In this document: in pieces, positions 15,318 through 17,919 of the stretch | Layout: each line of letters begins with the position of its first letter | Position numbering within the stretch: position 1 is the first letter of the stretch | NCBI GenBank assembly: GCA_900554815.1 | Contig: USIO01000029.1 | Span: forward strand, 1-17,919 | Length of the DNA stretch: 17,919 bases | From: an uncultured Clostridium sp. | Lineage (GTDB): Bacteria > Bacillota > Clostridia > TANB77 > CAG-508 | Reading direction: 5' to 3' | Notes under the pieces: generated by a model | The model's input: the letters and a program-made list of their open reading frames with translations, nothing else | What the model was told of the DNA's origin: nothing | The model's database searches: none | Position numbers and translations under genes: made by a program

Positions 15318-16493
15318 TTATTTTTTTATAAATTCTTCATATAATGGCGATATATTTCTTAGTTTTTTTACAATTTCTATTAGTGAAGTTACTAAAAAGT
15401 CTACATCATCTTTTGTATTGTCTGTTCCAAATGTTATTCTTAAAGCACTATTTGCAGTTTCTGGTGGCAGACCTATTGCTAAAAGCACATGTGAAGGTTC
15501 TAATGAAGCGGAAGAACATGCAGAACCGCTAGAAGCACAAATTCCTTTCATGTCTAAGTTTAATAAAAGTTCTTCTCCATTTATAAATTTAAAAGAAAAA
15601 TTAGCATTTCCTGGTAATCTTTTTGTTCTATGCCCATTTAGTTTAACATATGGTATTTTTTTTTCAATTTGCGATATATAGTAATCTCTTAAATATATGA
15701 GTTTATTATTATAGTTTTCAAAATTTTTATATGCTAGTTTAATTGCTTCTCCTAAGCCAACAATTCCTGCTAAGTTTTCTGTTCCTGCTCGCTTATCCTT
15801 TTCTTGATGTCCTCCGTCTTGTTGCTTTTCAAAGTTTATCCCTTTTTTTATATATAATGCTCCTACTCCTTTTGGCCCATAAAACTTATGTGCAGATAAT
15901 GATAATGCATCTATTTGTAAACTTGTTACATCTATTTTTAAATTTCCAACTGCTTGGACAGCGTCTGTATGGAAATATATATTGTGTTTTTTTGCAATTT
16001 CTGCAATTTCTTTAATTGGTTGTATTGTTCCAATTTCGTTATTAGCAAACATAATAGTAATTAGAATTGTATTTTCTTTTATTGCATTTTCTAGGTCATG
16101 TAATGAAATTATTCCATCTTTATCTACATTTAAATAGGTTATTTCATAGCCTTGTTTTTCTAGAGTACGACAAGTGTTTAATATTGCTGGATGTTCTATT
16201 TTAGTTGTAATAATATGGTTTCCTTTATTTTTATTTGCGTGAGCAATTCCTTTTACTGCTATATTATCTGATTCGCTTCCACAACCTGTAAAGTAAATTT
16301 CGTTTGGTTTTGCATTTAAAACTTTTGCTACTTTTTCTCTAGAATTTTCTAATGCTTTTTTACTTATTCTTCCTAATTGATAAATAGATGATGGGTTTCC
16401 ATAGTTTAAATTAAAATATGGTATCATTGCTTTTAAAACATTTTCTTCTACTGCAGTTGTTGCAGCATGGTCAAAATATCTAATTTTGTTCAT
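15318..16493 (-). CDS. cysteine desulfurase (IscS/NifS family)
   Basis: A 391-residue fold-type I PLP enzyme that removes sulfur from cysteine for Fe-S clusters and thiolated tRNA. The PLP lysine is K203 in SAHKFYGPKG; the persulfide cysteine is C326 in SSGSACSSASLEPSH, with the extended loop of class I (IscS/NifS) members. FDHAATT at the N-terminus and RAGTEN (235-240) are also typical. ATG follows AAGGA. It lies 73 bases after a DtxR-like regulator gene in the same direction. No IscU/NifU scaffold follows: the terminator comes immediately after. It could serve Fe-S assembly or tRNA thiolation; the sequence does not decide. Confidence 0.95.
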   Translation of the reverse strand: MNKIRYFDHAATTAVEENVLKAMIPYFNLNYGNPSSIYQLGRISKKALENSREKVAKVLNAKPNEIYFTGCGSESDNIAVKGIAHANKNKGNHIITTKIEHPAILNTCRTLEKQGYEITYLNVDKDGIISLHDLENAIKENTILITIMFANNEIGTIQPIKEIAEIAKKHNIYFHTDAVQAVGNLKIDVTSLQIDALSLSAHKFYGPKGVGALYIKKGINFEKQQDGGHQEKDKRAGTENLAGIVGLGEAIKLAYKNFENYNNKLIYLRDYYISQIEKKIPYVKLNGHRTKRLPGNANFSFKFINGEELLLNLDMKGICASSGSACSSASLEPSHVLLAIGLPPETANSALRITFGTDNTKDDVDFLVTSLIEIVKKLRNISPLYEEFIKK

Positions 16494-16566
16494 AAAATCA
16501 ATTCCTTCTTGCCATTTATTTTAAAAAATTTAAATATTAAAATTTAAGTTCTTAATATATTATATG

Positions 16567-16950
16567 TTATTCTTTACTTTTTAAAAGTTCACAAGTAAAA
16601 GTTTCTAATTTTGCTGTTGTGTGGCAAGATACACAATGTGCTAGTTGGTTTGCTTCTTTTTCTACAAGGCTTCCTTCTACTTTTAGTATTTCAGTTAAAA
16701 ACTTTTTAAAAATTTCATGTCTTTTATAAATATGTTTTGCACAAAAAAAACCTTTTTTGGTTAGTGTAACTTCTTTATATTTTTCGTAATTTACAAGACC
16801 TTCTATTTTTAAATTATTAATCGCAGTATTTACACTTGGTTTTTGCACATTTAAATAATTTGCAATATCTGTTATGCGCACAGTTGGTTTTTGTAAAGTT
16901 AAAGTATAAATAGCATTTAAATATTCTTCGCGGGAAATTGTTAGTTTCAA
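16567..16950 (-). CDS. DtxR/MntR-like regulator with a Cys/His-rich altered metal site
   Basis: A 127-residue winged-helix protein: LTISREEYLNAIYTL helix 1, helix-turn-helix about 24-50 (ITDIANYLNVQKPSVNTAI), wing about 52-66, then a dimerisation/metal domain with HIYKRHEIFKKFL. In DtxR/MntR proteins the binding ligands come from the N-terminal D/E pair and an E-x-x-x-x-E-H motif. Here the pair is E9/N12 and the motif is EANQLAHCVSCH: the second Glu is Ala104 and new Cys106, Cys109, His110 and Cys120 appear nearby, with Cys70. This suggests a different metal or an Fe-S cluster. The start is TTG with GAGGTGA upstream. It is followed by iscS and preceded by a palindrome over its likely start point, so autoregulation is likely. 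The family is fairly sure; the ligand is unknown. Confidence 0.82.
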   Translation of the reverse strand: MKLTISREEYLNAIYTLTLQKPTVRITDIANYLNVQKPSVNTAINNLKIEGLVNYEKYKEVTLTKKGFFCAKHIYKRHEIFKKFLTEILKVEGSLVEKEANQLAHCVSCHTTAKLETFTCELLKSKE

Positions 16951-16965
16951 AACATCACCTCTTTT

Positions 16966-16983
16966 TGTTAGTTTTGTCTAACA
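16966..16983. promoter_or_regulatory. palindromic operator before the DtxR-like gene
   Basis: A perfect palindrome TGTTAG-N6-CTAACA lies just upstream of the regulator's ribosome site and directly after its -10 box, where transcription would begin. TTAG-N6-CTAA resembles binding sites of DtxR-type repressors. It probably binds the regulator it precedes. Confidence 0.6.
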
Positions 16984-17010
16984 TTTTATCATAAAAGAAA
17001 AATTTGTCAA
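16983..17010 (-). promoter_or_regulatory. promoter of the regulator-iscS pair
   Basis: On the minus strand a consensus -35 TTGACA (17005-17010) and -10 TAAAAT (16983-16988) are 16 bases apart. The palindrome begins at the downstream edge of the -10, so repression by occlusion is expected. Confidence 0.65.
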
Positions 17011-17061
17011 TAATAAATACTTTTTGTTTATATGCTATAATATTTATTATTGACAAATTTT
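16999..17061. repeat. 21-base perfect inverted repeat carrying mirrored TTGACA boxes
   Basis: Arms 16999-17019 and 17041-17061 are exact complements around a 21-base centre. Each arm contains a TTGACA hexamer: one is the -35 of the regulator promoter, the other (17050-17055) points to the plus strand with no good -10 or gene behind it. It may be a double operator, a cruciform-forming site or the trace of a mobile insertion. Confidence 0.7.
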
Positions 17062-17067
17062 ATTTGT

Positions 17068-17108
17068 AAAAAAATAGATCGTTATATTTTTTATAACAAA
17101 TCTATTTT
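17068..17108 (-). terminator. Rho-independent terminator of the small membrane protein gene
   Basis: Ten bases past the stop codon at 17118, a stem of 9 plus 6 base pairs with a small bulge (AAAATAGAT and GTTATA against their complements) has a 5-base T/A loop. On the minus strand it is followed by a run of seven T. It insulates the gene from the regulator promoter. Confidence 0.75.
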
Positions 17109-17117
17109 AGTTTATTT

Positions 17118-17450
17118 TTAGTTAGATTGCCAGCGTATCATTTTAATATTTTTATATGTATTTAGTACTTCCATATATTTTTGGTATTCTTCTTCCCATA
17201 GCATATTTGGAACTTTTTCAAAAGCGTCAAAAACTTTTTCTGCTTCATTTAAAAATATTAATTGCTCTCTTACATCTAGTTTTTCGTACTTTTTTGCAAA
17301 AACATATAGTTTATCTAATATTTGGTTTGCTTCTATAAAACTCCAAAAATCTTTTACTTTAATTCCTGCTAATCTAATTTGAGCAACAGCTAACATTATT
17401 AAGAAAAATATAATAAATATTAGTAAATATATAATAATTAAGGCTCCCAT
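17118..17450 (-). CDS. small membrane-anchored protein of unknown function
   Basis: A 110-residue protein I do not recognise. An N-terminal TM helix (about 3-25, nearly all Ile, Leu and Phe) is followed by a charged, helical cytoplasmic-type domain containing FWSFIEANQILDKLYVFAKKYEK and LWEEEYQKYMEVL. I chose ATG 17450 because AAGGG lies 6 bases upstream; the longer form from ATG 17477 has no ribosome site and would begin within about ten bases of the predicted transcript start. It forms a single-gene unit with its own promoter and terminator. Confidence 0.65.
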   Translation of the reverse strand: MGALIIIYLLIFIIFFLIMLAVAQIRLAGIKVKDFWSFIEANQILDKLYVFAKKYEKLDVREQLIFLNEAEKVFDAFEKVPNMLWEEEYQKYMEVLNTYKNIKMIRWQSN

Positions 17451-17489
17451 ATATATCCCTTCTTCTCGTGTTTCCATATCATATAATTG

Positions 17490-17518
17490 ATTATAGCATA
17501 TATTCCCAATATTGGCAA
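17490..17518 (-). promoter_or_regulatory. promoter of the small membrane protein gene
   Basis: On the minus strand -35 TTGCCA (17513-17518), a 17-base spacer and a perfect -10 TATAAT (17490-17495). It abuts the stop codon of the right-end gene (17528-17530). Confidence 0.7.
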
Positions 17519-17527
17519 ATTTTTTTC

Positions 17528-17885
17528 TTAAATACTGTTAACCCCTCCAGAAACTGCTTTTGGAGCAAGTAAGAAGTCTCGAGGAAAAGCTAATAACTTT
17601 TCTGCCATTAGCGTGGTCTCGAGGCCGGGGCTTAACATTTTATTTTTTAATACTTCCTCTCGCAAATCAAGTACTACTATGTTAAAGTAAAAAAGGTAAT
17701 TTTCTCTTGCTTCTGTAATTCCACTTTCATAATCTCTTTCCCATTTTTCGTGTAAAAATGCTATCCTTTTTACTTCTTCATCATTGTCAAGTATTTTCTT
17801 TCGACATAATTTGCCAAAAATAGCTAAATATATAATTATCCCGTCTCCAGACTAGTGCTAACCAGCTTAAAATAAAACTAGTCAA
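17528..17885 (-). CDS. unrecognised gene, entered only by a +1 shift at CGG
   Basis: A minus-strand frame is open for 104 residues from 17842 to the stop at 17528-17530, and reads like protein (KLCRKKILDNDEEVKRIAF, ITEARENYLFYF, REEVLKNKMLSPGLETT, AFPRDFLLAPKAVSGGV). It has no ATG, GTG or TTG in its first 50-odd codons, and a TAG lies just upstream in its own frame. The frame one base behind contains TTG (17883-17885), 13 bases after AAAGGAG, and encodes TSFILSWLALVWR up to CGG at 17841-17843. Skipping the C gives GGG and enters the long frame as GIIIYLAIFGK, for 118 residues in all. Arginine is CGA three times here, unlike the AGA-rich neighbours, which hints at transfer. The middle loosely resembles the C-terminal part of Rpn/PD-(D/E)XK transposase-like proteins, but this is weak. 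A decayed gene is the main alternative. Confidence 0.4.
17622..17695. repeat. intact copy of the repeat whose decayed copy is at 1-72
   Basis: About 74 bases match the left end of the window in direct orientation. Here the reading frame on the minus strand is open, and it encodes the YFNIVVLDLREEVLKN and KMLSPGL segment. The two copies are 17.6 kb apart and flank ordinary genes, so they look like two members of a dispersed family, not the ends of one element. Confidence 0.7.
17841..17843 (-). other. CGG at the frame-change point of the right-end gene
   Basis: Coding strand reads TGG AGA CGG GAT. Skipping the C gives GGG ATA ATT ATA and enters the open frame. The geometry equals that of the folD, GH18 and nfeD sites: C dropped, Gly codon next. 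The upstream frame here is only 14 codons, so the support is weaker. Confidence 0.35.
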
Positions 17886-17919
17886 AGACTTGGGGTTGCT
17901 CCTTTCTATCTTTAACTAG

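Noticed and set aside
1..17695. The end repeats as attachment sites of a 17.6 kb integrated element
   Set aside because: The interior is housekeeping genes with no integrase, and the right copy is part of an open coding frame while the left is a decayed version.
11225..17843. A shared Shine-Dalgarno-like stimulator upstream of all CGG sites, as in prfB
   Set aside because: GGAG-type stretches lie at 5, 13 and 1 bases upstream in three cases and are absent in nfeD; spacing is inconsistent, so the codon itself seems to be the signal.
17850..17883. Inverted repeat GACTAGT / ACTAGTC near the start of the right-end gene
   Set aside because: Only 7 bases per arm with a 20-base gap and no T run; not enough to call a terminator or operator.

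Overview
The window reads as a chromosomal stretch of an AT-rich, Gram-positive-type bacterium, most likely an uncultivated Clostridia-like Bacillota. The evidence is the strong AGGAGG-type ribosome sites, A/T-ending codons, AGA/AGG arginines, a FemAB-type cell-wall aminoacyltransferase, a class A penicillin-binding protein, a DUF1189-like membrane protein, and a SleL/YaaH-like GH18 hydrolase. Apart from the two ends, the content is housekeeping.

Layout. Positions 1-72 hold a decayed fragment related to the gene at the far right end. A Dps-type ferritin follows (minus strand). A minus-strand block then runs from 13634 down to 781: GH18 cell-wall hydrolase, folD, dprA, class A PBP, cysS, FemAB-type transferase, alanine racemase, DUF1189-like protein, ftsH. 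Short gaps and one stop/start overlap suggest one or two operons centred on envelope synthesis and quality control. The divergent plus-strand pair NfeD and SPFH (13857-15232) is a membrane microdomain module. It ends at a strong bidirectional terminator shared with a minus-strand pair: a DtxR-like regulator and an IscS/NifS cysteine desulfurase. A small membrane protein gene and an unrecognised gene sharing the left-end repeat close the window.

Main observation. Three otherwise normal genes (folD, the GH18 gene, nfeD) each need exactly one +1 shift to join two well-conserved halves. In all three the shift falls on an in-frame CGG codon, and skipping its C gives a glycine codon (GGA, GGA, GGG). 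By hand count these are the only three in-frame CGG codons in about 5,370 codons of recognised genes. CGG occurs about 29 times out of frame on coding strands with no disturbance, and CGT, CGC, CGA, AGA and AGG are all used as arginine. The unrecognised right-end gene has a fourth CGG at the point where its frame must change by +1. The simplest reading is that CGG has no normal arginine meaning here and triggers +1 frameshifting, or is read as a four-base codon CGGN. Recurrent sequence error or gene decay is the alternative.
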